Part shown: positions 1 to 7,483 of the stretch, one piece after another
How the letters are laid out: every line of letters starts with the position of its first letter
Numbering within the stretch: the stretch's first letter is position 1
NCBI GenBank assembly: GCA_002435705.1
Contig: DIVA01000104.1
Span: 3,104 to 23,686 of the forward strand
Length of the DNA: 20,583 bases
From: Bacteriovoracaceae bacterium UBA6144
GTDB taxonomy: Bacteria > Bdellovibrionota > Bacteriovoracia > Bacteriovoracales > Bacteriovoracaceae
Reading direction: 5' to 3'
Position numbers and translations under genes: made by a program
Notes under the pieces: model-generated
What the model saw: only the letters and a program-made list of their open reading frames with translations
Told to the model about the DNA's origin: nothing
The model's database searches: none

Positions 1-224
1 GGAAAACTCAGCGGTGCGCCGGTTGATCCATCAGGATTGACATCAAACTTTACAAGGACGTTCATGTACTCAATAGGCGGCTGGGAAGGAAGCCCCGCGG
101 GCATTGAGTGCACCCGAGTGCCGTAACAAATATATTTTCCCCCGAGAAATTCATTTAAGAGATCAGAGGCTTGAGCGATGGACACTGTCAGCGATAAAAC
201 CGCTAGGGCAATTAGCTTTTTCAC
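1..224 (-). CDS. Exported protein of unknown function, N-terminal part
   Basis: Reading the minus strand from a GTG at 224 gives an open frame running off the left window edge, so the 3' end is missing. The first residues, MKKLIALAVLSLTVSIAQA, form a textbook Sec signal peptide (two Lys, hydrophobic core, A-x-A before Ser-Asp). The start is supported by AAAAGGAG (plus 231-238) six bases upstream. The visible mature part contains LNEFLGGKYICYGTRVHS and then a Pro-rich stretch. I do not recognise the family. It is divergent from the small secreted protein at 371, and the gap of about 145 bp presumably carries both promoters. Confidence 0.7.
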   Translation of the reverse strand, partial: MKKLIALAVLSLTVSIAQASDLLNEFLGGKYICYGTRVHSMPAGLPSQPPIEYMNVLVKFDVNPDGSTGAPLSF

Positions 225-370
225 GTAAAGCTCCTTTTAATTAATCAAGAGTCCGGCGAGCTTAAAAATATTGGGTGGGGCTGGCAAGCCGGTGCCTGTA
301 AAGATTACATCCCTCTAGGTCACTTGGTGAAAAACTTTGCTATGGTTCGAAAATTACCAAAGGATAAATC

Positions 371-862
371 ATGAAATCGTTCATCGCCACTACGGCCTTC
401 GTTGTCACAACCTTTGCCCAAGCTGCAGACTACACTTTCACCTGCCGCTCAGTAGATGCATTTAGAAACGATGACGGGGTCTTCGTACGCAACACGAATC
501 CAAAAACAATCACGATTCAAACCAGCGAAACTGGCAGCAAGACCAGCTTAAAGATTGACGGAAAAGTCTTAAAGATCTCAAGCTCTCTTCGTGCGATCCG
601 CCTGCCCCCCTTTGGCCGCACAGGACTCATCCTTGAAGCAGATAAACTTCCAGGAACACGCGATGAATTGCTCTCATTTCTAGTCTCAAAACCTGAACTT
701 GAAAACACAACCACCGCCTCCATCATTTCCGTGAATAGCCTCAAACTCGTCTCTCTCTCAGCTCCAGGTATGTACGACTATAGCCTTGCCATCTATGGAG
801 ACGTGAAAACACGTACGGGCGTTCGTAGCAATACGGTGATCACGAGTTATGATTGTAAATAG
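371..862 (+). CDS. Small secreted protein of unknown function
   Basis: 163 residues. The N-terminus MKSFIATTAFVVTTFAQAAD is a Sec signal peptide with cleavage predicted after AQA. AAAGGA at about 359-364 is a suitable ribosome binding site. The mature protein is rich in Thr/Ser and alternating hydrophobic residues (beta-strand-like). It has two Cys, one near the mature N-terminus (FTCRS) and one in the C-terminal YDCK, which could form a disulfide tying the ends together. No catalytic motif is visible. Periplasmic or secreted location is inferred from the signal peptide only, and the family is not recognised. The upstream neighbour is a divergent exported protein of similar size class, so both may belong to the same secreted-protein repertoire. 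Confidence 0.7.
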   Translation: MKSFIATTAFVVTTFAQAADYTFTCRSVDAFRNDDGVFVRNTNPKTITIQTSETGSKTSLKIDGKVLKISSSLRAIRLPPFGRTGLILEADKLPGTRDELLSFLVSKPELENTTTASIISVNSLKLVSLSAPGMYDYSLAIYGDVKTRTGVRSNTVITSYDCK

Positions 863-881
863 AGCACAGGGCTCAACTGTT

Positions 882-1233
882 ATGAGTATTAATCAATGGT
901 TTCCCGCAAAAACGGAGTGGCGAGGAAAGATCAATCAGCTGCTAGTGTGGCAGTCACATGGATAAAAAAACCATATCAATTTCTTACAATAGGGAAATCA
1001 GTCAAAGCCCCAATTAATATTTCCCATGATGATGCTCTTTTCAAAAAACAATTTTGTCCGAATATCAAACAACTGAAATATCACTGTTTTCAAAGCTAAG
1101 AATAATCCAAAATGGTGAAGAGCTGCCAATTGACCTAAACCCAACCTTACTTGATCTACCAGAATCAGATGATACCATTCTTCTCCATTTATTCTCTTTC
1201 TTAATAAAGCGAGTAGGTAAGACATATAAATGA
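882..1233 (+). pseudogene. Possible decayed gene (fragments in three frames)
   Basis: This lies inside a 477-bp stretch (863-1339) with no convincing intact gene. Protein-like segments occur in all three plus frames. ATG 882 to TAA 965 begins MSINQWFPAKTEWRGKINQ. A middle frame covers about 896-1099. A third frame, open from 1033 to TGA 1231-1233, ends with segments such as IIQNGEELPIDLNPTLLDLP and HLFSFLIKRVGKTYK. The last has no good start codon or ribosome binding site (TTG at 1054 is possible). The pattern would fit one small gene broken by frameshifts, but I cannot name a parent family and the reading may be chance. The rest of the stretch (about 1234-1339) is AT-rich and featureless. 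Confidence 0.25.
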
Positions 1234-1339
1234 CAAAATATTAAAAAAAAATTGTGTAAGGATATGTATATTGCTTTTTAAATAACTGAAAAAACAAACA
1301 AATTCCTCCTCCAAACATAGTGACCATCAATATTGTCCC

Positions 1340-2050
1340 TTAGAAAAGATTCCCAGCTTTAAGATGATTAAAAAACAGCTTGGGTAGCTGTATTAAGAAA
1401 TCAAAAAAACTTAGCCATCCCCCAATAAAAAGTGTCACGATAGACTGCCAGAGTCCCGGCCTAGCTGGCCTAAACTCTAGATAATTTGCATTTTGACCTA
1501 TTCTAATCGCTTTTAAAACTGGCTCAATATAGTCGACGTTATTCCAGGGTTTACAAAATAATATCTTTCTATCTGTTCCAATGATAAAGACAGAGTTTGG
1601 TAAAGAACCATAAACCTTATGTGCATCCCCATTAAGTGTATCCACTAATACATTCCTGCTTTCGGCGTAGTGATGATAAGTCTTAATCGCTGCATCTATT
1701 TTTGACTCATCGCTTGAATGACTTTTCACTCTATTACCTGGATGAGCTTCTCTTACATAGAGAACTATGAAATTAAAATCTGTGTATTTTTTAGAAAACT
1801 CATTCATCGCCTTTGAATTGCCTGCGTACATAGGACATGTGATACTTCCCATTTCAAGAACCAGTGGTTTATCAAGAAAATCTGAAATTTTCTTTTTTTC
1901 ACCATTGGTTGTTCTTAATTCAAAATCAATAAAAATCTCACCACTACTTAGTCCTTCAAATTTTTCAAATTGATAATAGTCCGCTTTAAATCTTGAATAA
2001 TTATAACTGTGCTGTGCTGTCGATTTAAGAGCTTTTGTTGAGCTAATCAT
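1340..2050 (-). CDS. Deiodinase-like thioredoxin-fold protein
   Basis: 236 residues. The region GSITCPMYAG (Cys about 72) followed by a thioredoxin-like strand ending FIVLYVREAHPGN matches the signature of the iodothyronine deiodinase family (GSCT-Sec-PPF ... EEAHP). Here Cys replaces selenocysteine and the preceding family Cys is Ile. Bacterial members are redox proteins of unknown substrate, so thyroid-hormone activity is not implied. Later motifs LVDTLNGDAHKVYGSLPN and VFIIGTDRKILF fit the rest of the fold. The C-terminal 40 residues are hydrophobic/aromatic (TLFIGGWLSFFDFLIQLPKL) and may anchor it to a membrane. There is no N-terminal signal peptide. It starts 44 bp after the hydrolase stop at 2095 in the same direction, with AAAGAGA before ATG, so co-transcription is possible. 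Its base composition is visibly AT-richer than the neighbours. Confidence 0.65.
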   Translation of the reverse strand: MISSTKALKSTAQHSYNYSRFKADYYQFEKFEGLSSGEIFIDFELRTTNGEKKKISDFLDKPLVLEMGSITCPMYAGNSKAMNEFSKKYTDFNFIVLYVREAHPGNRVKSHSSDESKIDAAIKTYHHYAESRNVLVDTLNGDAHKVYGSLPNSVFIIGTDRKILFCKPWNNVDYIEPVLKAIRIGQNANYLEFRPARPGLWQSIVTLFIGGWLSFFDFLIQLPKLFFNHLKAGNLF

Positions 2051-2094
2051 ACAATCTCTTTTGTTAAAATTAGATGTATCGAGTTAAGATGATT

Positions 2095-3084
2095 CTAAAA
2101 ATTTTTTAACCGCTTATCCGCCTCTTTATCGTGCGCCGGAATAAGTAAATTCCCTCCAGCGTCGCGTAGGGCTCGAAGTTTATCATGCGTCTCACGGATC
2201 ATGGGAATATCGTTATGAATCCCGGCGACATGAGCGTGCATATCGACCCCTTCATTCGAGAAGCTGATGTCACCGATGAACCATAGGTTCCCGCGATCGG
2301 TAGCCACTCTTACAGACAATGAGCCCGGTGTGTGACCTGGCGTGGAATAAACACGAATCGCACCGTCCTGAGTTAAGGGGAGTGATTTCCCAAATAGCGG
2401 CTCGAACTCATCGACTACGAGACGAGGATCCTGAGCTTCAATCTTGGCTAGCTCTGCCTCGAAGAAATCAAGCTTCGAAGCACCAACAAATCGGCAAGGG
2501 GTACTGCCGATAATTCTCGCTTGAACCACATCCTGTTCACCTACGATGGTCTTTGCGCCGAGACTCTGAATCCCCCCCGTGTGATCAAAGTGCATGTGAG
2601 TGATAATTGCGGACTTGATGTCCTTAGGGGCAAGACCGAGACTCGCAAGGCGCGGAACGATTTCCTCCGATTTATAGGTTTCAACTCGAGCAAGGCGACG
2701 AGAGGCAACGCCACTTACTTTGTCACACCCCCAGGTCGACTTGTCTTGAAAATTGCTATCACCGCCGGTGTCGATCAGGAAATTTCCTTCTGGGTGCTGC
2801 AGGAGGTAGGTGTTAATCGGTATGGGCTTATTGCGGCGACCACTCACAACGATGCGCCCAAGTCGCAGGAAGTAGTTTGTCTCTTCACCAAGGCAGTTAC
2901 TAAAGTGGCACTTGCGAATATCAATCACCCCAGTCTCTATGGTTTTTACTGATATGGTTGCCTGCCTCGATGAGAAATCAACGGAAGTGATTGGAGTCAT
3001 CTGCCGCACCAATTTTCCATACGCATACGTCGCCATACAACTGATCGTCACTGAAGCCAAAGTTGCGAGAACAATTTTTTTCAT
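2095..3084 (-). CDS. Exported metallo-beta-lactamase-fold hydrolase, lactonase type (copy 1)
   Basis: 329 residues from the ATG at 3084, chosen over an ATG four codons upstream because GGAGG sits five bases before it. The N-terminus MKKIVLATLASVTISCMATYAYG is an export signal. The zinc motif HMHFDHTGG (His163, His165, Asp167, His168), the PGHTPG loop (His251), a GDISFS Asp and a terminal AHD give the full MBL metal set. Preceding NTYLLQHPEGNFLIDTGGD is typical of N-acyl-homoserine-lactonase-like MBL proteins (AttM/AiiA type). Lactone hydrolysis in the periplasm or at the cell surface is therefore likely, but the substrate is not shown. A CHFSNC Cys pair near the mature N-terminus is shared with the paralogue at 3783. 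A palindrome at 3100-3113 just upstream suggests TetR control. Confidence 0.8.
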   Translation of the reverse strand: MKKIVLATLASVTISCMATYAYGKLVRQMTPITSVDFSSRQATISVKTIETGVIDIRKCHFSNCLGEETNYFLRLGRIVVSGRRNKPIPINTYLLQHPEGNFLIDTGGDSNFQDKSTWGCDKVSGVASRRLARVETYKSEEIVPRLASLGLAPKDIKSAIITHMHFDHTGGIQSLGAKTIVGEQDVVQARIIGSTPCRFVGASKLDFFEAELAKIEAQDPRLVVDEFEPLFGKSLPLTQDGAIRVYSTPGHTPGSLSVRVATDRGNLWFIGDISFSNEGVDMHAHVAGIHNDIPMIRETHDKLRALRDAGGNLLIPAHDKEADKRLKNF

Positions 3085-3099
3085 AGAAACCTCCATTTC

Positions 3100-3113
3100 A
3101 TAACAGTTGTTAT
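3100..3113. promoter_or_regulatory. TetR-type operator upstream of lactonase copy 1
   Basis: ATAAC-AGTT-GTTAT is a 14-bp inverted repeat placed 15 bp upstream of the hydrolase start. The same ATAAC-N4-GTTAT pattern, with similar flanks (TTYATAAC...GTTATWAWAC), recurs at 3757-3770 between tetR and the second hydrolase. Assignment to the neighbouring TetR protein is inferred from proximity and repetition. Confidence 0.6.
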
Positions 3114-3178
3114 AAAACAGATTTTCATAAAAAGGCTAGCTTGTGAAAAAACTACAAACTCGACAAGGCATCTACAAA

Positions 3179-3742
3179 CTATTTGATTTTTTCTTGAAGT
3201 AAGCGTGCATATTCTGAAAGAGGAGCTTTCTTGCCACTCCAAAGGCGCACTAAATGAACGCCCACAATATAGGCCAATACAAACCGCGCCTCTGCTTTGT
3301 TTTTTTCCGGAAGGTTAAGGGCCTGCGTGAAGGCATCGAGGTAACGGAGGGCAATCAGTGAGTCCTCTTTCTTAGAAATGCGAGAACTCTTATCACGAAA
3401 AAAATCAGTCAGAAGTAAAATATCAGTCAGGGAGTTATCCTCTGATCCTTCTATGATCTTAAACATGTCTTCTAAATGCTTGGGGAAACTCTTCGAGGAG
3501 GGTCTTGGGGTAAAAATGCTCCCCTTTGATCCACCGATGCTTTCATTCAAAGCATTCTCAAGGACCGCCCTTACTAAGTCCTCTTTATTCTTAAAGTAAT
3601 GATAGAGTGTGCCTGTAGTGACTCCTAGTTCACTGGAAAGCTTTCTCAAAGAAATTGCCTGGTAGCCCTCGTGCCTAAAGACAGCGTGGGCCTTCTCTAG
3701 AATCTCTTTTCTAAATTGCTCGTGATCGACAATCTTTGGCAA
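3179..3742 (-). CDS. TetR/AcrR family transcriptional regulator
   Basis: 187 residues starting at a TTG codon (3742-3740), with AAGG about seven bases upstream. Residues 7-55 form the TetR DNA-binding domain: FRKEILEKAHAVFRHEGYQA, then the recognition region SLRKLSSELGVTTGTLYHYFKNKEDL, which is a classic TetR helix-turn-helix. The C-terminal ligand-binding half is unremarkable and gives no clue to the effector. It is encoded back-to-back with the second lactonase-like gene (40-bp gap) and sits directly upstream of the first in the same direction. The shared palindromes at 3100-3113 and 3757-3770 suggest that it represses itself and both hydrolases, released by a small ligand, plausibly the lactone or a product of it. 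No in-sequence evidence identifies that ligand. Confidence 0.85.
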   Translation of the reverse strand: MPKIVDHEQFRKEILEKAHAVFRHEGYQAISLRKLSSELGVTTGTLYHYFKNKEDLVRAVLENALNESIGGSKGSIFTPRPSSKSFPKHLEDMFKIIEGSEDNSLTDILLLTDFFRDKSSRISKKEDSLIALRYLDAFTQALNLPEKNKAEARFVLAYIVGVHLVRLWSGKKAPLSEYARLLQEKIK

Positions 3743-3744
3743 AA

Positions 3745-3773
3745 TTGACCTTTTTTATAACGTATGTTATTAT
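3745..3773 (+). promoter_or_regulatory. Promoter with embedded TetR operator for lactonase copy 2
   Basis: TTGACC (3745-3750), a 17-bp spacer and TATTAT (3768-3773) make a good sigma70-type promoter. The palindrome ATAAC-GTAT-GTTAT (3757-3770) fills the spacer and overlaps the -10, the usual position for a repressor site. On the other strand TATAAT (plus 3769-3774) can serve as the tetR -10. Transcription on the plus strand would begin about 3780, right at the ATG (3783). Confidence 0.6.
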
Positions 3774-3782
3774 ACCACACCT

Positions 3783-4769
3783 ATGCAGTTAATACTACAG
3801 TCCTTCGCCATCCTTTTTCTAGCTGCTTCCTGTGCTTTTAATGGAAGCTCTCAGGATGTCCACTTCACTCCTACCGAGACTTGGTCTTTAGATGTCCAAG
3901 GAAAACCGCTGAAACTCACAGCCATAAACACCGGCTCTATCCAGATCAAGCAGTGCCACCTTGAAAACTGTAAAGACGAAGACAGCTCTTTCCCTAGACG
4001 ACTCATCAGCATCCTCTTAGATTCGACTCCTGCGCCCAAGCGCTTGCCTATCCTCACCTACCTGATCCAACATCCAGAGGGTAATTTTTTGATTGATACC
4101 GGGGCAGATCCTGATTGGAACAACGAGAAGTCCTGGGAGTGCTCGGCCAGATCACATTTTGCGGCGAAGAGGATAGCTGACGTCCAATATCAAGAAACGA
4201 ATTCATTCATCCAAGAGCTCCGAGACCTTGGAGTTCTTGACGCGCTCCATGGAATCATCATCACACACGCACATTTTGATCACACCGGAAACCTTCGAAA
4301 TCTCAAAGCTCAGCAATACATTATTGGGAAAGGCGACATCGACAACCATGACAAGATTGGTGCCGTTAAATGCAAGTATCTTGAGGGGCTACCGTTAACA
4401 GAGGCCCCATTTGCCGCGCCCAATGATCAAGTAAGCGATCCCTACGCAAAGTCCCTTCGATCCACTCCGGTGTATCTTACCAAAGATAGAAGTCTTCGCT
4501 ACTACGTTTCTCCGGGTCACACTCCCGGGTCAATCGTGGTGGTTCAATCAACGTCGCAAGGGGATATGGTCTTTGTGGGAGATATTACATTTTCCGGTAA
4601 GGATATTAAGGCGGACTCCACAGTCGCAGGCATGCATTTTAACATCCCTCAGATCCGCGAAGCCCACCGAGCACTCCGGGAGCTTCAAACAACTCAAAGG
4701 CTGGTGTTACTTCCCTCTCATGATGAAGAGATCTCTCATCGAATGAATCGTTTTATTTTAAGAAAATGA
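3783..4769 (+). CDS. Exported metallo-beta-lactamase-fold hydrolase, lactonase type (copy 2)
   Basis: 328 residues, clearly paralogous to the protein encoded at 2095-3084. It shares the CHxxNC pair (KQCHLENC), TYLIQHPEGNFLIDTG, the zinc motif HAHFDHTG (His162, His164, Asp166, His167), the SPGHTPGS loop, GDITFS and a C-terminal PSHDEE. The N-terminus MQLILQSFAILFLAASC looks like a lipoprotein signal with a relaxed lipobox before Cys17, so membrane anchoring is possible. AHL-lactonase-like activity is likely from family resemblance; the substrate is unknown. No Shine-Dalgarno sequence precedes the ATG and the predicted promoter would start transcription almost at it, suggesting a leaderless mRNA. 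It is divergent from tetR and probably repressed by it. Confidence 0.8.
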   Translation: MQLILQSFAILFLAASCAFNGSSQDVHFTPTETWSLDVQGKPLKLTAINTGSIQIKQCHLENCKDEDSSFPRRLISILLDSTPAPKRLPILTYLIQHPEGNFLIDTGADPDWNNEKSWECSARSHFAAKRIADVQYQETNSFIQELRDLGVLDALHGIIITHAHFDHTGNLRNLKAQQYIIGKGDIDNHDKIGAVKCKYLEGLPLTEAPFAAPNDQVSDPYAKSLRSTPVYLTKDRSLRYYVSPGHTPGSIVVVQSTSQGDMVFVGDITFSGKDIKADSTVAGMHFNIPQIREAHRALRELQTTQRLVLLPSHDEEISHRMNRFILRK

Positions 4770-5032
4770 ACACAATCTAGACTGCAACACACTTTTACTT
4801 GAGCGATGCATCCGCAGAGAAAGTACGGGAACATATCCCAGAAACACTTCCAATAACTGAATAAAAAAACCGAATACCTGATCGGATCGAGCTCACCGAT
4901 AAGTTTCTATATTTTCCATAAAATGGTTGAACAAAAACCTTACAAAAATCGATCATGTCAGATGAAAGCAAACTTAAGTCTCTTACCAAAAATACTCATG
5001 AACCAATATGAAGAGATCCTAGGCAAAAAACC

Positions 5033-5641
5033 TTATATCGATTCCGACGGATTCAAACTAAGTCGCATGCGAACAAATCCTGCCAACCTGGGATCGTCGC
5101 CCGCATCCGTTTTACACATCGCTGTAAATCCTAAAAACTTATGAACTTCCAGAGAGACTGTGTTGCGCTCGCTGATGTCACACTCAATCGCACTCAGGCC
5201 ATCCTCGTGAGCTCGCTTTTCGGCTAACTCAACTAAACCCGTAAAGACACCCGGCTTGCGATAATCCTCATGTATAAAACCGTTGGCGATAAACACACAA
5301 TCGCCACTGGGTTTAAGAAACAAGGGGGCGATTTTTAGGAGGCGCTTAAGTATACCAAACACTTCAATTAAACTGTAAAATCGAAGAATTGTGATTAATG
5401 TTGTTAAAGCCAAAGATGTAACACGAGACCCTGGGTACATGGTCAAGGTACCAATCGGCCTATTCTCTGAGACAGCGACAACCATCCAGTCACTTCCAAA
5501 AATGCCTTTTTTTCGATTGAAATCATGAGCAAGGAAAGCGAGAGCTGAGTGAGAGAAAGTATATTCAAAAAGTTCTGGTGCCGCCCCATAAATAAAAGCA
5601 GCCACATCATCAGACTCTTTAGCCTTGCGGTAAGTAATCAC
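5033..5641 (-). CDS. GNAT-family N-acyltransferase
   Basis: 202 residues from a GTG at 5641 that overlaps the ACP stop codon (GTGA), implying translational coupling; the frame is open further upstream but that part lies inside the ACP gene. It begins VITYRKAKESDD, as GNAT domains often do. It carries the acetyl-CoA-binding region FIHEDYRKPGVFTGLVELAE and the late strand/helix SERNTVSLEVHKFLGF typical of the fold. A hydrophobic central insert (about residues 75-105) is unusual. It is the last gene of the NRPS-FkbH-ACP operon, so it probably acylates the assembled product or a carrier-bound intermediate; the acyl donor and acceptor cannot be read from sequence. Confidence 0.65.
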   Translation of the reverse strand: MITYRKAKESDDVAAFIYGAAPELFEYTFSHSALAFLAHDFNRKKGIFGSDWMVVAVSENRPIGTLTMYPGSRVTSLALTTLITILRFYSLIEVFGILKRLLKIAPLFLKPSGDCVFIANGFIHEDYRKPGVFTGLVELAEKRAHEDGLSAIECDISERNTVSLEVHKFLGFTAMCKTDAGDDPRLAGFVRMRLSLNPSESI

Positions 5642-5880
5642 AGTTGTCTCGAAAGGAGTACAGTTAGAAGGTCTTGCGTGGTTTGGATAGATCTCATCTC
5701 TCGAAAAGTGAAGCGGATACCAAAAACATTTTCGACTTCCGCGAGCATATGAGCATGGGAAAGAGAACTCCAACCTGGAACTTGATCAGGGTGAAGGGAG
5801 TTTGTCACGACTAAAGAAGAATCCGCAAACACTCGTTGAAACAAAGGTGTGAGCTTTAAAAGAATTTCAGTCTCGCTCAT
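5638..5880 (-). CDS. Stand-alone acyl carrier protein
   Basis: 80 residues. The motif GWSSLSHAHMLAEVENVFGI matches the phosphopantetheine site of FkbH-partner carrier proteins (usually GWDSL-H-L), with Ser39 as the attachment residue. The Asp that normally precedes the active Ser is Ser here. The start overlaps the end of the FkbH gene by 14 bp and the stop overlaps the GNAT start, so it is firmly in the operon. It likely carries the unit loaded by the FkbH-type protein (glyceryl or a derivative in characterised systems) and may feed the condensation-like domain of the NRPS or the ketosynthase-III nearby. Which of these is inference. Confidence 0.75.
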   Translation of the reverse strand: MSETEILLKLTPLFQRVFADSSLVVTNSLHPDQVPGWSSLSHAHMLAEVENVFGIRFTFREMRSIQTTQDLLTVLLSRQL

Positions 5881-7483
5881 AGGGCCCCTGGTTTATAAAG
5901 TGAGGCTTGTCTTGGTAGTCGGTGATCGCGATCTCCCAGAGTGCTCCCACTGGATGAAAGCCAAAATCTTTAAATAGATTCGCTACGTTTTTATTCTTCT
6001 CTGTTGGCAGATACTCCCCCACAACTTTTGAGATCTTTATCTCTTTTAATATTTTCATTGCTTCGTTCATGATGAAGTTCTCTAAGCCGCGCGAAAAGAC
6101 ACGGCAACTCAAGAGCCATTGATCAACAAAAGCAATATCACCACGGATTGAAAAGATGAGCACACTCACAAGACCGTGGTGCCCCAGACGATCCGACAGC
6201 GTGACACTGAGAGGCAGGTATGTCTCATCCTGCAGGATCTTTTTCGTTTGAGCCAGATTATAGCGCTGAGTCCTGAGATTAAACTGATTCGTGCGCTGGG
6301 TGAGCTGAACGATTCTTTCAAGATCATCGGCCTTGAAGGGAGTGATTTCCCCACGCATTTGGAGATCACGTAGAAAATCCTCTAAGCTCATAAAACTTGT
6401 ACGTAGTTTTGTGCGCTCACTTTCGATCTGCTGCAGTTCGCCTCGACGCTCATCAACTGAGGTGAGGAGAGATGACTCAAAGTAATCAGTGCTCGTGAGT
6501 TCAGTGATGTATAAAGCAGGATCACCGGAGAATTCTACCGCTCTAACCTCAGGGAGAAGACTTCGCACGAGACTACGCTCAAGGGGACTATCATCAATGA
6601 ATATCATTGAATCAAGTCCAATGTTAAGTTCTCTGGCGATCTGGGCGATACTGTCCGCTTTATTCTCCCAGTTCACTTTAAAAACAGAGATATCAGACTC
6701 GCGCAAGATCATCTCCGGATGATGGCGAAAGATATCGAGGACATTGGACAAATCATTCTTGCTGGCCACCGCCAGTAGGATCCCTCGTCGCTTGAGCTCT
6801 AGCAGATATGCTTGAAAATCACGGTAGATCTCCCCTTCACCTTCAGCCCCCAAAATAATATCTCTGCCATCATCGCCTAAGATGCCGCCCCAAATAGTTT
6901 CATCTAAATCGAGCACGACACATTTCACTTGAGCGCCAAGACTTGATCGACAAATGCTTTGTATCCTTTCGGTCACTTTGGGGATCAAGCGCGGGTGACA
7001 GAAACTTTTACTCAGGTACCAGAAACGGGCATCAAACCAATTCTCATGGCCATAAAAAGCAGCGAGGGAATTGATATCCAGATTACTTCTTAAGGCGTTA
7101 TTGAGATCTTTTGTAAGTTGCAAGAAAGAGGTCTCTATCAAATGGTCATGATTGCCAAAAAGGCGATCAGAGACTTCGACAAAATTTGATATCACAATCC
7201 GTGACTGAGAATGCTGCTCGAGTTGTTCTCTTAAGTTCTGATGGTAACGAAGAACTTCCTCATAAAAAACTACGTGTGAAGTGCTACGCTGATGATAGCG
7301 CGCACGCAAGACTTGAGTGGAGAACATCACTACAATCACATCAGGCTTGAACTTATAGAGCTCGGAGTCGGGGTTTAGAATAACTTCTTCTACTTGAGAG
7401 AAAGATCTCATAAAAAGAGTCGTCTCCAAGAAGTATGGCTTAAAGTCCTCGATCGTAAAGTCTCCTAAGAGCGCGAGTCTCAT
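5867..7483 (-). CDS. FkbH-type HAD-IIIC phosphatase/acyltransferase
   Basis: 538 residues with the complete FkbH architecture. An N-terminal SGNH-like domain (1-180) is followed by a HAD domain with the nucleophile motif DLDETIWGG (Asp192, Asp194). Later HAD motifs are VASKND and MIFIDDSPLER. The C-terminal GNAT-like domain contains QRTNQFNLRTQRY and LSCRVFSRGLENF, including the Cys conserved in this family. Characterised relatives take 1,3-bisphosphoglycerate, remove phosphate and load a glyceryl thioester onto a partner ACP, a step used for methoxymalonyl units and tetronates. The ACP gene follows directly (14-bp overlap) and the NRPS gene precedes with a 4-bp ATGA overlap. Start is ATG 7483. 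Substrate assignment as a C3 glycolytic acid is from the family, not from this sequence. Confidence 0.85.
   Translation of the reverse strand: MRLALLGDFTIEDFKPYFLETTLFMRSFSQVEEVILNPDSELYKFKPDVIVVMFSTQVLRARYHQRSTSHVVFYEEVLRYHQNLREQLEQHSQSRIVISNFVEVSDRLFGNHDHLIETSFLQLTKDLNNALRSNLDINSLAAFYGHENWFDARFWYLSKSFCHPRLIPKVTERIQSICRSSLGAQVKCVVLDLDETIWGGILGDDGRDIILGAEGEGEIYRDFQAYLLELKRRGILLAVASKNDLSNVLDIFRHHPEMILRESDISVFKVNWENKADSIAQIARELNIGLDSMIFIDDSPLERSLVRSLLPEVRAVEFSGDPALYITELTSTDYFESSLLTSVDERRGELQQIESERTKLRTSFMSLEDFLRDLQMRGEITPFKADDLERIVQLTQRTNQFNLRTQRYNLAQTKKILQDETYLPLSVTLSDRLGHHGLVSVLIFSIRGDIAFVDQWLLSCRVFSRGLENFIMNEAMKILKEIKISKVVGEYLPTEKNKNVANLFKDFGFHPVGALWEIAITDYQDKPHFINQGPYERD

Noticed and set aside
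2319..3103. Plus-strand open frames opposite the first lactonase gene
   Set aside because: They are antisense to a well-supported MBL gene with complete zinc motifs, contain no recognisable domains and lack sensible ribosome binding sites.
4770..5032. Short protein-like stretches (plus 4781-4864 ending LPITE; ATG 4955 to 5011; a 64-codon minus frame)
   Set aside because: All are very short, with no start signals or family motifs. They could be remnants but I cannot distinguish them from chance, so this gap is treated as intergenic.
5642..5773. Extended N-terminus of the GNAT frame
   Set aside because: The extension lies entirely inside the ACP gene in another frame and does not look like GNAT sequence; the GTG overlapping the ACP stop fits operon coupling.
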